NCBI RefSeq assembly: GCF_001637225.1
Contig: NZ_LVJI01000007.1
Coordinates: 310,001 to 374,000 of the forward strand
Reading direction: 5' to 3'
Source of the DNA: Paenibacillus antarcticus
GTDB lineage: Bacteria > Bacillota > Bacilli > Paenibacillales > Paenibacillaceae
DNA: 64,000 bases
Of this stretch, positions 55,819 through 64,000 are shown one piece after another (position 1 is the first letter of the stretch; each line of letters opens with the position of its first letter). Under the pieces are notes generated by a model that saw only the letters and a program-made list of their open reading frames with translations, was not told where the DNA came from and did not search any database. The position numbers and the translations under genes were made by a program.

Positions 55819-56745
55819 TTATTTTTTCGTTTTAGGATCGAGTGCGTCGCGTAATCCATCACCAATCAAGTTGATTGCAACCGACGTGATCAGAATACAC
55901 ATACCTGGTGGAATCCATAGCCATGGTCTCTTTCGGAAATCAATCAGATTGTTCGCAGCCGAGATCATGTTACCCCAAGATGGTGTAGGTGGTACGACAC
56001 CAACTCCTAAGAAACTAAGTGCTGACTCCGTTAGAATTGCACCAGCTACACTAAGTGTTGCTGTGACGATAATCACTGGAATGGTGTTTGGTAACAAATG
56101 CTTAAATATTTTACGTCCATCTTTGAGCCCTAATGCTTCCGTCGCCTGCATGAACTCTTGTTCACGAAGAGTCAGAATTTGTCCCCGTACAAGCCGTGCT
56201 AGCGTAGTCCAATTAAGAATCCCAATAATAACCATCAGGTAATATATTCTAATGTCAGGATCTACCTTCAGATCCGATAGAACAGCTCCAAGAATAATCA
56301 AGATCGGTAGCGATGGAAGAGCCATGAAAATATCAGCAACACGCATAATGATTGTATCCACAAATTTCCCATAGAATCCCGCTAAGGCACCCAATGTGGC
56401 ACCGACCACCACTGTAATAAACGTAGCCACAAATCCAACTAATAGAGAAATTCGACCGGCCAACATCATACGAAGCAGGATATCCCGACCTAGCTTATCT
56501 GTACCCAACCAATACGTAACGTTAGGTGCCAAGTTCTTGTTCTTCAGACTATAGTCGTAGAGATTATGTGGTGAGAAAAATGGACCTATAAAACAAAGTA
56601 TGAACATGAACACAATCGTTATAAATCCAATTACCGCAAGCTTATTTCGGGTAAAGCGGCGCAATGCCGTTTTCCACGGTGTATCAACCGCTTTAGCTTT
56701 TTTGGTATTTTTATTTTCCGTTATAGGCATAACATCAGCAGACAA
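55819..56745 (-). CDS. Peptide ABC transporter permease, OppC/DppC type
   Basis: A 308-residue inner-membrane permease. An N-terminal cytoplasmic region and an early helix ('NKLAVIGFITIVFMFILCFIGPFF') are followed by the binding-protein-dependent permease domain with five helices and the EAA loop 'EALGLKDGRKIFKHLLPNTIPVI'. The TTG start at 56745 follows AGGAGGA by 7 bases; the internal ATG at 56730 is an alternative. It lies 13 bases after the OppB-type gene. Confidence 0.92.
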   Translation of the reverse strand: MSADVMPITENKNTKKAKAVDTPWKTALRRFTRNKLAVIGFITIVFMFILCFIGPFFSPHNLYDYSLKNKNLAPNVTYWLGTDKLGRDILLRMMLAGRISLLVGFVATFITVVVGATLGALAGFYGKFVDTIIMRVADIFMALPSLPILIILGAVLSDLKVDPDIRIYYLMVIIGILNWTTLARLVRGQILTLREQEFMQATEALGLKDGRKIFKHLLPNTIPVIIVTATLSVAGAILTESALSFLGVGVVPPTPSWGNMISAANNLIDFRKRPWLWIPPGMCILITSVAINLIGDGLRDALDPKTKK

Positions 56746-56757
56746 CGCAATCTCCTC

Positions 56758-57720
56758 CTACTTTAAACGAATTCTGGGGTCTGCAATTCCATAGAGCACG
56801 TCCGCAAGCAAATTTCCCAACAGGGTCAGCACGGCTAGAAAGATTGTAAACCCTAGCATAAAGGGGTAATCTCTCATATTAATTGAATTAAGATAGATGT
56901 GACCGATACCAGGCCATGCAAATATTTGCTCTAGAATCATAGCTCCACCAAACAGTCCTGGCAGTTCAAACCCAAGTAGAGTGATCGCAGGAATCATCGC
57001 ATTGCGAAATGCATGCTTAAATATGACTGTCCGTTCTTTGAGACCCTTAGCTCTCGCAGTTCGTATATAATCCTGTCGAATGACTTCCAACATACTCGTA
57101 CGGAAGTAACGCGTTAATCCACCTGTAGACAACATAGTCAGCACCATAATGGGTAAGAAGCTATGTTTAAGTACATCAGTGAAATATGTCCATCCCGTAG
57201 CATTTAACCCGGAAGTACTCATTCCTCCAACGGGAAACAGTTTTAAATCTAGTGCCAAGAACTTAATGAGTAATAGACCTATGAAAAAGGACGGCAGTGA
57301 CATACAAATAAATACTAATAGTGTAACTACTTTATCAAAGAAAGAATACTGAAATTTAGCTGAAAATATACCGGTTATCATCGCTATAAACCAACTGAAG
57401 AACAACGCGAAGATTCCGATAACAAATGAATTCCATACATATGTGTTAATAACAGTCGTTACGGGTTGTTTATGTTGCATGGAATCCCCGAAATTCCCTT
57501 TAATCATATTACCTGCCCATATGAAATAACGTTGATAATCTGGCTTATCCAGTCCGTATATAGCTCTAAGTTGCTCTTGCTTCTCAATAGACATATTCGG
57601 ATTCGCTCGCGCTGTAATGTAATCCCCTGGAACCATCGCTGAAATGGCAAAAATAATGATAGATATGCCTATTAGCGTAGGAATCATCTGCAAAAGCCGT
57701 CGAATGATATACTGCTTCAT
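56758..57720 (-). CDS. Peptide ABC transporter permease, OppB/DppB type
   Basis: A 320-residue permease beginning 'MKQYIIRRLLQMIPTLIGISIIIFAISAMVPGDY', the classic N-terminus of OppB/DppB. The permease domain ends with the EAA loop 'RAKGLKERTVIFKHAFRNAMIPAIT'. Partner of the OppC-type subunit in forming the transport channel. It follows the binding-protein gene, with a hairpin between. Confidence 0.92.
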   Translation of the reverse strand: MKQYIIRRLLQMIPTLIGISIIIFAISAMVPGDYITARANPNMSIEKQEQLRAIYGLDKPDYQRYFIWAGNMIKGNFGDSMQHKQPVTTVINTYVWNSFVIGIFALFFSWFIAMITGIFSAKFQYSFFDKVVTLLVFICMSLPSFFIGLLLIKFLALDLKLFPVGGMSTSGLNATGWTYFTDVLKHSFLPIMVLTMLSTGGLTRYFRTSMLEVIRQDYIRTARAKGLKERTVIFKHAFRNAMIPAITLLGFELPGLFGGAMILEQIFAWPGIGHIYLNSINMRDYPFMLGFTIFLAVLTLLGNLLADVLYGIADPRIRLK

Positions 57721-57745
57721 TCCTATTCCCCCTGGCCTATAAGTG

Positions 57746-57777
57746 GATATGCTCAGCTCTTATGAGCTGAGCATATC
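57746..57777 (-). repeat. Intercistronic hairpin between the binding protein and permease genes
   Basis: GATATGCTCAGCTC and GAGCTGAGCATATC pair over 14 bases around TTAT. No T run follows on the minus strand. A stable stem here would protect the upstream transcript and reduce read-through, giving more binding protein than permease. Confidence 0.75.
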
Positions 57778-57793
57778 TAATATTCAATATTCT

Positions 57794-59548
57794 TTATTGT
57801 TCCAATTGAACTTGATACAAGCTGAAAGGGAACTCCTTGTACGGCGAAAGATCGAATCCTTGTGCTCTAGCATTTACAGATGTCATATTCGTTCTTTGGT
57901 ACATCAAGATCATAGGAACATCTTTATTCAATTCTTGATACATTTCTTTATAAATTTCTTTACGTTTCTCTAGATCCATTTCTTTCTTACCTTTAGCCAT
58001 CAACTCATCTACTTTAGCGTTAGAATAACCTGCGTCATTCTGTGCCCCTTTTGTGATGAACACGGTGTTATCTGGATCTGGTGTCAAGCCCCATGCAGCG
58101 AAGAACATATCGAAATCGCCTTTGGTTTTCTTATCCATGATTGCATTAAAGTCTAGTACTTCTGCAACAATTTCAATACCTAATTCTTTGTAGTTAGTAG
58201 TCATAATTGGAAGCAAAGATTCTACAACTGGATTGTCAGCAGTTGCAGAGAAATTGATTTTGAATTTCTCTCCATCTTTCTCACGAATACCACTTGCACC
58301 AACTACCCAACCTGCTTCATCAAGCAATGTTTTTGCTTTTTCAATATTAAAGTCATACTTCTCGATATTCTCGTCTGTGAATGACCAAGATACTTTGGAT
58401 TGTGGGATGTTAATAACATCAGCATACGGTCCATAAATACCTTCTACGATTTCCGAACGGTTCAAACCGTAAGTAAGTGCTTGACGAACTTTAGGATCTT
58501 GGAATTTCTTATCATTGTGGTTAAATTGAATGTATCCATAACCATTGTTTGGAAGGATATTAATGTCCAAGAATCCAAGAGCTTTCAATTCTTCAACATT
58601 ATCTTCGGAAACGTTGATGTTATCCATATCTGTTTCACCAGATTGTAGCATCGCCATGTTCGTCGAATCTGTTGTAGTTTTGAAGATGACATTCTTAACT
58701 ACTGGAGCTCCTCTGAAGTAGTTCTCGTTAGCTGCCATCACAATTTCTTGTCCAGCCTTGTAACTTGTAATTTTGTATTGACCACTACCTACTGGTTTGC
58801 TGTTCAATGCTTTTACAGATTCCAAGTTACCTTGTTTGTATCCTTTGCCATAGTAAGATTCAGGCATAATGTATACCCCGCCCAATTCTACTGGACTCAA
58901 TGCAGAATATTCTGTAAGACTTACTTCAACTGTATTGTCATCGATTACTTTGATACCAGAGATATCATTTGATGTGCCTTCGTTATATTCTTTAGCACCT
59001 ACGATGTGATAACTTAGTGGATCAGATTCACCATCATAACTCTTATCAAGTAGTAACTTCATAGTAAACAAGTAATCGCTAGCTTTCATTGGGCTACCAT
59101 CAGTGTAAGTAACACCTGGTTTAAGATGGTAAGTATATTTCAATCCATCTTCAGATACATCAATTTTCTCAGCCAAGCTGTTCACATAACTGCCGTCAGC
59201 TTTTACTTCAAGGAAAGAATCAAAAATTGCATAATTTACATAAAAATCATAAGCCGTTTCCATAAACAATGGGTTGAATACCCCTTTTGGATCTACCATA
59301 CCAACAATCAATGTGTCTTTACGGTTTTTAGCTAGTTCAGGATTAAGTGATACATCCGTCGCTTTGATTAAACCACTTGACTGCTCTTCTGCAACTGGCG
59401 TCTCAGGTGTAGTCGTATCCACCGTCTCTTTTGTATCATTTGTTGCAGCTGGCGCATTCGCCTCTTTGTTGTTGCCCCCTGAACATGCGGAGAGTACTAC
59501 CGTTAGCGAAAGTAAAAGCACTAACATTAAGTTCCATTTCTTTGTCAT
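57794..59548 (-). CDS. Peptide-binding lipoprotein, OppA/DppA type
   Basis: A 584-residue SBP_bac_5 family binding protein. The signal peptide ends in the lipobox LSAC with lipidated C22, followed by a Gly/Asn/Thr linker of about 45 residues. The solute-binding fold shows 'YHLKPGVTYTDGSPMKASDYLFTMKLLLD' and 'QFNHNDKKFQDPKVRQALTYGLNRSEIVEGIYG', the family signatures. It captures peptides outside the membrane for the permeases that follow. AAAGGAGGAG precedes the ATG. It is the first and probably most expressed gene of the operon. Confidence 0.94.
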   Translation of the reverse strand: MTKKWNLMLVLLLSLTVVLSACSGGNNKEANAPAATNDTKETVDTTTPETPVAEEQSSGLIKATDVSLNPELAKNRKDTLIVGMVDPKGVFNPLFMETAYDFYVNYAIFDSFLEVKADGSYVNSLAEKIDVSEDGLKYTYHLKPGVTYTDGSPMKASDYLFTMKLLLDKSYDGESDPLSYHIVGAKEYNEGTSNDISGIKVIDDNTVEVSLTEYSALSPVELGGVYIMPESYYGKGYKQGNLESVKALNSKPVGSGQYKITSYKAGQEIVMAANENYFRGAPVVKNVIFKTTTDSTNMAMLQSGETDMDNINVSEDNVEELKALGFLDINILPNNGYGYIQFNHNDKKFQDPKVRQALTYGLNRSEIVEGIYGPYADVINIPQSKVSWSFTDENIEKYDFNIEKAKTLLDEAGWVVGASGIREKDGEKFKINFSATADNPVVESLLPIMTTNYKELGIEIVAEVLDFNAIMDKKTKGDFDMFFAAWGLTPDPDNTVFITKGAQNDAGYSNAKVDELMAKGKKEMDLEKRKEIYKEMYQELNKDVPMILMYQRTNMTSVNARAQGFDLSPYKEFPFSLYQVQLEQ

Positions 59549-59559
59549 GCAAATTCTCC

Positions 59560-60500
59560 TCCTTTTAGATGATTTGTACTATATATTATAAATATAATAT
59601 ATCCGCCATATGTCAGTAACCACCTGGTTAACTGAAGTAAACAAACATTTGAATACTAATTTAATTATCGAAACAATGTACTAATTAAATAATGACCACA
59701 GGTCAATTTTAAGGTAAGTTTACCCAATGAATATTTAAATGTAAGGTATGCTAACACATAATGAAAATCAATTTATTTATTAATATAACCCAAATCTCAA
59801 AATATTCCAAGCATTTTAATTTATAATATGTTTGCATTTCTTTAAACATACAATTTACCCAAAAAAGTAAGATTCTACTTTTGGCTCTTTTTTGTAATCT
59901 TAAATCTATTCCTATTATAAGGAAGTAATGCACGTTGACCTGAGTATAGGCATGAGTCCTCTATAGTGGAAGATATTTCAAGACTGTATGGCTCACATTC
60001 GCTACGGAACAAATAGTTAATCACTTCGCTCATAAACCACTTCTATTTGTGTTCTATCAAAATCACTTGTTTTTAGTTGTTTTATTTTGTAAGTTTGCTC
60101 TCAGACTATACGTAGAAACCTAAAGAGCATGATTACGTTATGATCTTCGCATATCGCTCTGACTCAACTCTCATTTCAGCTTAAAGAGTATTAGTACAAT
60201 ACTCTTTATATGATTGTAAGCGTATACATTTTATTGTTGTTTAAATTTTTTTTCATCAACATACATTGTTTGTATAATTTTACTCTGTAAATGTGTCTAA
60301 TTCAATACATTTTAATCACTTGCCTAATTACAATTACCTTTTAGACATATATCATAGTAAAGTATTCATCTAAAACTTCTATATCATATCACTGTTAACG
60401 AGTGAACCTCACTTTAACATAACATTTAGTGGAATGTTTATGCACATGCTACCATAGATAACAATTTGTAATTCACCTCCACCTATATTTTATTCTCTCC
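59560..60500. other. A+T-rich intergenic region with hairpins
   Basis: About 940 bases without a convincing gene. It must hold the peptide-transport promoter near 59560-59650. Two hairpins stand out. CCAAAAAAGTA/TACTTTTGG (59859-59884) is followed on the plus strand by CTCTTTTTT. TAAAGAGTATT/AATACTCTTTA (60182-60208) is an 11-base-pair stem. The first could end a plus-strand transcript, but no gene precedes it. Confidence 0.5.
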
Positions 60501-60502
60501 AC

Positions 60503-60539
60503 AAAAAAATCTCCTACAGATTAATTAACTGTAGAAGAT
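60503..60539 (-). terminator. Terminator of the DUF3343-mscS-DUF951 unit
   Basis: The minus strand forms ATCTTCTACAG / CTGTAGGAGAT around nine bases, followed by a T run. Confidence 0.85.
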
Positions 60540-60563
60540 TGAAGTTTGGCGACAATAATAACC

Positions 60564-60788
60564 TTAATCCATAGATTCAAATGACGTCTCAGGTGGCACT
60601 GTGGACCGAAGAACTTTTTTCATATTCTTCTCAAATTTCACACGTGGTATGAGCACGCTATGCTGACATCCAACACATTTAATCCGAATATCCATCCCCA
60701 TGCGAATAATCTCCATTTCATTACTTCCACATGGATGTTGCTTCTTCATCTGTACGATATCACCTAATTGAAATATCTTACGCTCCAT
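60564..60788 (-). CDS. DUF951 family protein
   Basis: A 74-residue protein: 'FQLGDIVQMKKQHPCGSNEMEIIRMGMDIRIKCVGCQHSVLIPRVKFEK'. The family's PCG and CxxC cysteines suggest a metal site. It starts 11 bases inside the MscS gene end, with GGAGGGG 7 bases upstream, so the two are coupled. The family is often next to mscS-type and ribosomal genes; its function is unknown. Confidence 0.9.
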   Translation of the reverse strand: MERKIFQLGDIVQMKKQHPCGSNEMEIIRMGMDIRIKCVGCQHSVLIPRVKFEKNMKKVLRSTVPPETSFESMD

Positions 60789-61692
60789 CGCAAGTCCCCT
60801 CCTCGCCTTTAGTAGCTTGTAATTCTAGCACTTCTTCCCTCTCGATCGCTTGCTTTACATCCATTTGAATTTGCCGTTCTACCTTCTCGCGATATGTCGG
60901 TAAGCAGTCTGCCACAATTCGAAGCGCATATTCACTTGTACTCAATGATTGAACACCTAACACATTGGGTGATGAGATCATTTCAGGTGTATTTTCATTG
61001 GTACTTACTAAAGCTTGTTGTATAAGTTTAATTGTATCCTGAAGATTTCGTTCATTCTTAATAGGAATATCTACGATAGCTAATGCATTAGATAAAGAGA
61101 AATTAGTAACTGTTGTAATCGCGCCATTAGGTAAAATATACACTTCTCCTGTATGGCTTACGATCCGTGTCGTCCGAATACCTATCATCTCTACGGTACC
61201 TTTAAATGTGCCTGTCTGTATCACGTCTCCAACCGCAAATTGGTCCTCCAGAATAATAAAGAACCCTGTAATCACATCTTTCACGACGCTCTGAGCCCCG
61301 AACCCAATAGCTAAACCTAGTACTCCCGCTCCTGCCAGTAGTGGTGCAAGATCAAAGTGAAACTCAGATAAGACGATCAGGAACATCACAAAATTGCATA
61401 CTACCGTTATGGTGTTCTTCAGTAATCCCCCAACCGTTATAAATCGGCGCGGATTCATTCTTAGCTTACTATTCTCTTGATGAGACAACGTCTTGTCTAT
61501 CACTTTATATACAACTTTAATTAATAGACGAGTTAGTATAAATATAATTATTATTCTTACGGCTGCTAGGAGAACAACCGTCCACATCTCACTATCCGTC
61601 AGCCACTTCCACACCATGTCTTTAAATGCCAGCGCCTCCCCTATGACTTCTTGCGCAGTATCAGTATCAGTTTCATTCCCTGAATTCTGCAT
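60778..61692 (-). CDS. MscS-family small-conductance mechanosensitive channel
   Basis: A 304-residue channel of the YkuT/MscS type. Membrane helices at about residues 30-60 ('TVVLLAAVRIIIIFILTRLLI') and 90-150 lead to the pore helix with small residues 'LLAGAGVLGLAIGFGAQSVVKDVITGFFIILEDQF'. A cytoplasmic beta domain ('GDVIQTGTFKGTVEMIGIRTTRI') follows. The start at 61692 (MQNSG) has AAGGAG 8 bases upstream; GTG at 61701 is less likely. It releases solutes on osmotic downshift. Confidence 0.93.
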   Translation of the reverse strand: MQNSGNETDTDTAQEVIGEALAFKDMVWKWLTDSEMWTVVLLAAVRIIIIFILTRLLIKVVYKVIDKTLSHQENSKLRMNPRRFITVGGLLKNTITVVCNFVMFLIVLSEFHFDLAPLLAGAGVLGLAIGFGAQSVVKDVITGFFIILEDQFAVGDVIQTGTFKGTVEMIGIRTTRIVSHTGEVYILPNGAITTVTNFSLSNALAIVDIPIKNERNLQDTIKLIQQALVSTNENTPEMISSPNVLGVQSLSTSEYALRIVADCLPTYREKVERQIQMDVKQAIEREEVLELQATKGEEGTCDGA

Positions 61693-61704
61693 AATTTCCA
61701 CTCC

Positions 61705-61962
61705 TTACATCTCGATGATTTCATAATGCTCTAAGTTGTTTTTTGTAAAGATGCCACGAATCTCTACGCGCTCTTGTTCAATGATGTTCTGCACGACGCT
61801 CAAGTCCTTCTCCGGAAAGAGAATAGATAGTGCGCAGCCTGCAGTTACATCTTTGGGTGTAGGAAATAAGTCTATTTCAATATCTGCATACTCCAATAGC
61901 ATTTCAGCTCTCAGTGCCTGCTGAGTGGAATCAAATGCAATGAGAAGCCATTCCTCCATCAT
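61705..61962 (-). CDS. DUF3343 family protein
   Basis: An 85-residue protein ('WLLIAFDSTQQALRAEMLLEYADIEIDLFPTPKDVTAGCALSILFP') of the DUF3343 family, often described as a possible Se/S carrier because of the conserved Cys in 'TAGCALS'. It lies directly upstream of the MscS gene. AGGAGG is 4 bases before the first ATG and 7 before a second, so the start may be 61959. A cysteine desulfurase-like gene lies nearby on the same strand. Confidence 0.85.
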   Translation of the reverse strand: MMEEWLLIAFDSTQQALRAEMLLEYADIEIDLFPTPKDVTAGCALSILFPEKDLSVVQNIIEQERVEIRGIFTKNNLEHYEIIEM

Positions 61963-62130
61963 ACAGCCTCCTGTGTCCTATCTTTTATAAACTTCCTACA
62001 TATATTCATTTACTAGATTTGATACATATAAATATCTCTAGCTTTACCATTTCTAATCAAGCAACTGAGTATAAATAATTCATTTCATCCATATACTAGT
62101 ACTACGATTCGCACGAGAAAGGAAGATCCT

Positions 62131-62739
62131 ATGAGCCCTCTTACCAATCCATTTTCACAACAACAGCAACCTTCTTGCTTAAAAATACCACATACTGATC
62201 CTGAAATCCATTCCGCTATCATTCATCGATTGTTATTCCATCTCTCTCAAGTTAAGGAAGGTCAGCCTGTCATCATTATGTGTATTGGGACAGATCGATC
62301 GACGGGCGATAGTCTTGGTCCACTCGTGGGCACTTCTCTATCTCGTTATAATAGTCATCTCTTCCGCATCTATGGCACATTAGATGAACCCGTTCATGCT
62401 GTTAACTTACAAGAAACGATAACCTCTATTCATGAGATGTTTCATCAGCCTTTTATCATCGGTATCGATGCTTGCTTAGGCCAATCTGCTAGTATTGGCT
62501 GTATTCAAGTCGCTGACGGCCCCCTGAAGCCAGGCGCTGGGGTAAATAAACAATTACCGCCGATCGGCGATATCCATTTGACTGGTATCGTTAACGTCGG
62601 CGGCTTCATGGAATATTTCGTATTGCAAAACACACGTTTAAGTCTTGTAATGAGATTATCTGAAATTATTGCATCAAGCGTATACTCTGCCATTAAGGAA
62701 TGGAAGTCTCACTCTACATTTTTTGCTTTGCGAGAGTAA
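62131..62739 (+). CDS. YyaC/DUF1256 family spore protease-like protein
   Basis: A 202-residue protein of the YyaC family, distantly related to GPR spore protease. Motifs are 'VIIMCIGTDRSTGDSLGPLVGTSL' (about 48-71) and 'FIIGIDACLGQSASIGCIQV'. The gene is conserved near the origin in endospore formers and is expected to be a sporulation gene. GAAAGGAAG precedes the ATG. Its end overlaps the DUF4446 gene by 26 bases on the other strand. Confidence 0.88.
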   Translation: MSPLTNPFSQQQQPSCLKIPHTDPEIHSAIIHRLLFHLSQVKEGQPVIIMCIGTDRSTGDSLGPLVGTSLSRYNSHLFRIYGTLDEPVHAVNLQETITSIHEMFHQPFIIGIDACLGQSASIGCIQVADGPLKPGAGVNKQLPPIGDIHLTGIVNVGGFMEYFVLQNTRLSLVMRLSEIIASSVYSAIKEWKSHSTFFALRE

Positions 62740-63214
62740 TGGCTTCCTTTTCCTCCGTCGACAAAGCATGCTTGGACTCCCCTAGTTCAAGAGATTTAGC
62801 ATAAATGTATGAGTTGTCCCGATTATAAATCGAAGTAAGTACAACACCGTTCGAATGATCATCCATAATCGCCACAGAGAAGCTTAAATCACTACCTCTT
62901 TCTCCAAACGCATTGTATCTGATTAGACCCACATGTCCTTTGACAGAATGTAGTTTATTAACGGTACTGTCTAATAAGACTCTTTGTTGTTTATGATCGT
63001 CTTCCATGCTATCCAATTGTATTTTCAGATCAATGAGTAGTGACTCAAGATTTTCAACACCACTACCCGACATCATCATTTCATATCTACGGCGTAACTT
63101 GTTTAATTTAGATAACTGCGTAAACATCAAAATTAACAATATCAACACTACTAACAAAATGACTCCAATAAATAAGGCTAAATGTTCCTCGATTAAACCG
63201 TTAAGTTCTGACAT
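62714..63214 (-). CDS. DUF4446 family membrane protein
   Basis: A 166-residue protein with one N-terminal membrane helix (about 13-35, 'LALFIGVILLVVLILLILMF'), a coiled coil (about 37-85) and a C-terminal domain containing 'VGLIRYNAFGERGSDLSFSVAIMDDHSNGVVLTSIYNRDNSYIYAKSLELGES', the DUF4446 signature. It occurs near the spo0J/soj region of many Firmicutes. Function unknown. Confidence 0.9.
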   Translation of the reverse strand: MSELNGLIEEHLALFIGVILLVVLILLILMFTQLSKLNKLRRRYEMMMSGSGVENLESLLIDLKIQLDSMEDDHKQQRVLLDSTVNKLHSVKGHVGLIRYNAFGERGSDLSFSVAIMDDHSNGVVLTSIYNRDNSYIYAKSLELGESKHALSTEEKEAITLAKQKM

Positions 63215-63277
63215 AGATGTTTCATTCCCTTTCCTTCATCTTAGACTAGAGCCGTATATATTAGTTTAGGTCTATTT

Positions 63278-64000
63278 TTATTTACACAATTGCTTTATAG
63301 CTCTTATCAGAGATTCGACTTCTACCTCCGTTGTACCAACTCCTACACTAGCACGGACTGCTCCACTTTGTTCTGTATGTACAGCATAATGCGCTAATGG
63401 GGTACAATGAAGTCCTGCTCTCACAGCAATGCCGAACTCGCGATCTAATCGAAATGCAATTTCAGATGAATCATGTTGATCAACTACAAAAGAAACAATA
63501 CCTGTACGAGGCATACCTTTATCTGGTCCTAATAAATTGATATTAGGGATATCTTTTAATCCAATCAATAGTTGTTGCGTGAGATTCCATTCATGAGTAT
63601 ATATCCATTTAGGAGTAAGCTCAATCACTTTGTCTACCCCTACGCGTAAGCCTGCAATACCTACCGTATTTGGTGTCCCTGCTTCATAACGATCAGGTCG
63701 AACCGTAGGTTGCTCTTTCTCCTCAGACTGACTTCCAGTGCCACCATGCAACATCGGCTCTAGATCGACGTGAGGAGCAATGTAGAGCCCCCCAGTTCCC
63801 TGCGGCCCCAGTAGTCCTTTATGACCTGGAAAGGCCAACAGATCGATGTTCATTCGTTCTACATCTATATCAAGGATTCCTGCGCTTTGAGCGGCATCTA
63901 CCAAGAAGATTGCTCCATGACTATGAGCTAACCTACCTATTTCCTCTACAGGCAGTATACTCCCTAATAAATTAGAACTATGATTGCATACAACTAATGC
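63278..64000 (-). CDS. Class V aminotransferase, cysteine desulfurase-like (5' part beyond window)
   Basis: The open frame runs to the window edge, 240 codons visible. The PLP lysine is in 'LLAFPGHKGLLGPQGTGGLY', preceded by 'IFLVDAAQSAGILDIDV' (the PLP-binding Asp). The C-terminal 'AVRAGLHCTPLAHYAVHTEQSGAVRASVG' includes the Cys position of the flexible loop. This matches the Csd/NifS-like family whose members release sulfur from cysteine (or act on isoforms). The N-terminal third is missing. It lies 64 bases upstream of the DUF4446 gene. Confidence 0.88.
   Translation of the reverse strand, partial: ALVVCNHSSNLLGSILPVEEIGRLAHSHGAIFLVDAAQSAGILDIDVERMNIDLLAFPGHKGLLGPQGTGGLYIAPHVDLEPMLHGGTGSQSEEKEQPTVRPDRYEAGTPNTVGIAGLRVGVDKVIELTPKWIYTHEWNLTQQLLIGLKDIPNINLLGPDKGMPRTGIVSFVVDQHDSSEIAFRLDREFGIAVRAGLHCTPLAHYAVHTEQSGAVRASVGVGTTEVEVESLIRAIKQLCK

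Noticed and set aside
59751..59933. A 60-residue minus-strand frame in the A+T-rich gap
   Set aside because: No ribosome site, composition dominated by Ile, Leu, Lys and Phe as expected for noncoding A+T-rich DNA.
1..64000. CRISPR arrays, prophage genes, toxin-antitoxin or restriction systems
   Set aside because: No regularly spaced direct repeats with unique spacers, no phage structural genes and no recognisable defence genes were seen on either strand.

Overview
The window looks like a chromosomal segment of a low-to-moderate G+C, Gram-positive, spore-forming bacterium, most likely Paenibacillus or a close relative. The evidence is strong AGGAGG ribosome sites with frequent TTG/GTG starts, a complete walRKHIJ-htrA-rlmH block, the rplI-dnaC-purA and rpsF-ssb-rpsR clusters, sporulation-type genes (YyaC/DUF1256 family) and an S-layer-homology surface protein. 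The order from rlmH to the right edge resembles the origin-proximal region of Bacillus (yyaC, rpsF-ssb-rpsR, yybS, gdpP, rplI, dnaC, purA, wal), so oriC probably lies beyond the right edge. This is an inference from synteny.

Positions 1-30986 (left) are accessory. They hold a flavin-binding protein divergent from a MocR regulator; a DJ-1/PfpI hydrolase under a MerR regulator; and a nucleoside salvage operon (deoD, NCS2 permease, NupC transporter, deoB) under an Mga-like activator with a candidate cre site. Next come an NmrA-like oxidoreductase that appears to start with ATT, then a visibly G+C-richer island (about 11.7-14.5 kb) with a nitrilase, a GNAT-nitrilase fusion lacking its catalytic Cys and a shortened TetR gene. 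A TetR-controlled MacB-like ABC exporter with two palindromic operators follows, then decayed genes (GNAT fragment, IS3 transposase relic). The region ends with a 1704-residue NHL/Fn3/Big/SLH surface protein, a 1430-residue STAND-type LuxR regulator with a degenerate kinase domain, and a 7TM-PAS-GGDEF diguanylate cyclase. Two histidine-kinase relics also lie in this half.

Positions 30987-49960 are a largely conserved core transcribed leftward: rlmH, a CxxH/CxxC protein, HtrA, WalJ, WalI, WalH, WalK, WalR, an M23/LysM/G5 peptidase, a membrane-anchored unknown, purA (with a PurBox pair and a good promoter), dnaC, rplI, gdpP, yybS, a MazG-like protein and a CBS protein. The left edge of this core falls exactly at the 3' end of rlmH, the classic insertion site of staphylococcal SCC elements. 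A second copy of the last bases of rlmH, in the same orientation, sits 2.8 kb further left.

Positions 50081-64000 hold lytR, tRNA-Ser(CGA), a YjzC-family gene, rpsF-ssb-rpsR (pointing right, against the neighbouring core), a complete Opp/Dpp peptide ABC transporter, DUF951, an MscS channel, DUF3343, a YyaC-type protein, DUF4446 and the C-terminal part of a class V aminotransferase (cysteine desulfurase-like).

No CRISPR array, rRNA or intact transposon was found. The observations most worth following are the rlmH-end duplication, the pseudo-nitrilase/nitrilase pair, the ATT start, the PurBox pair that also folds as the dnaC terminator, and the hairpin-rich block between rlmH and htrA.
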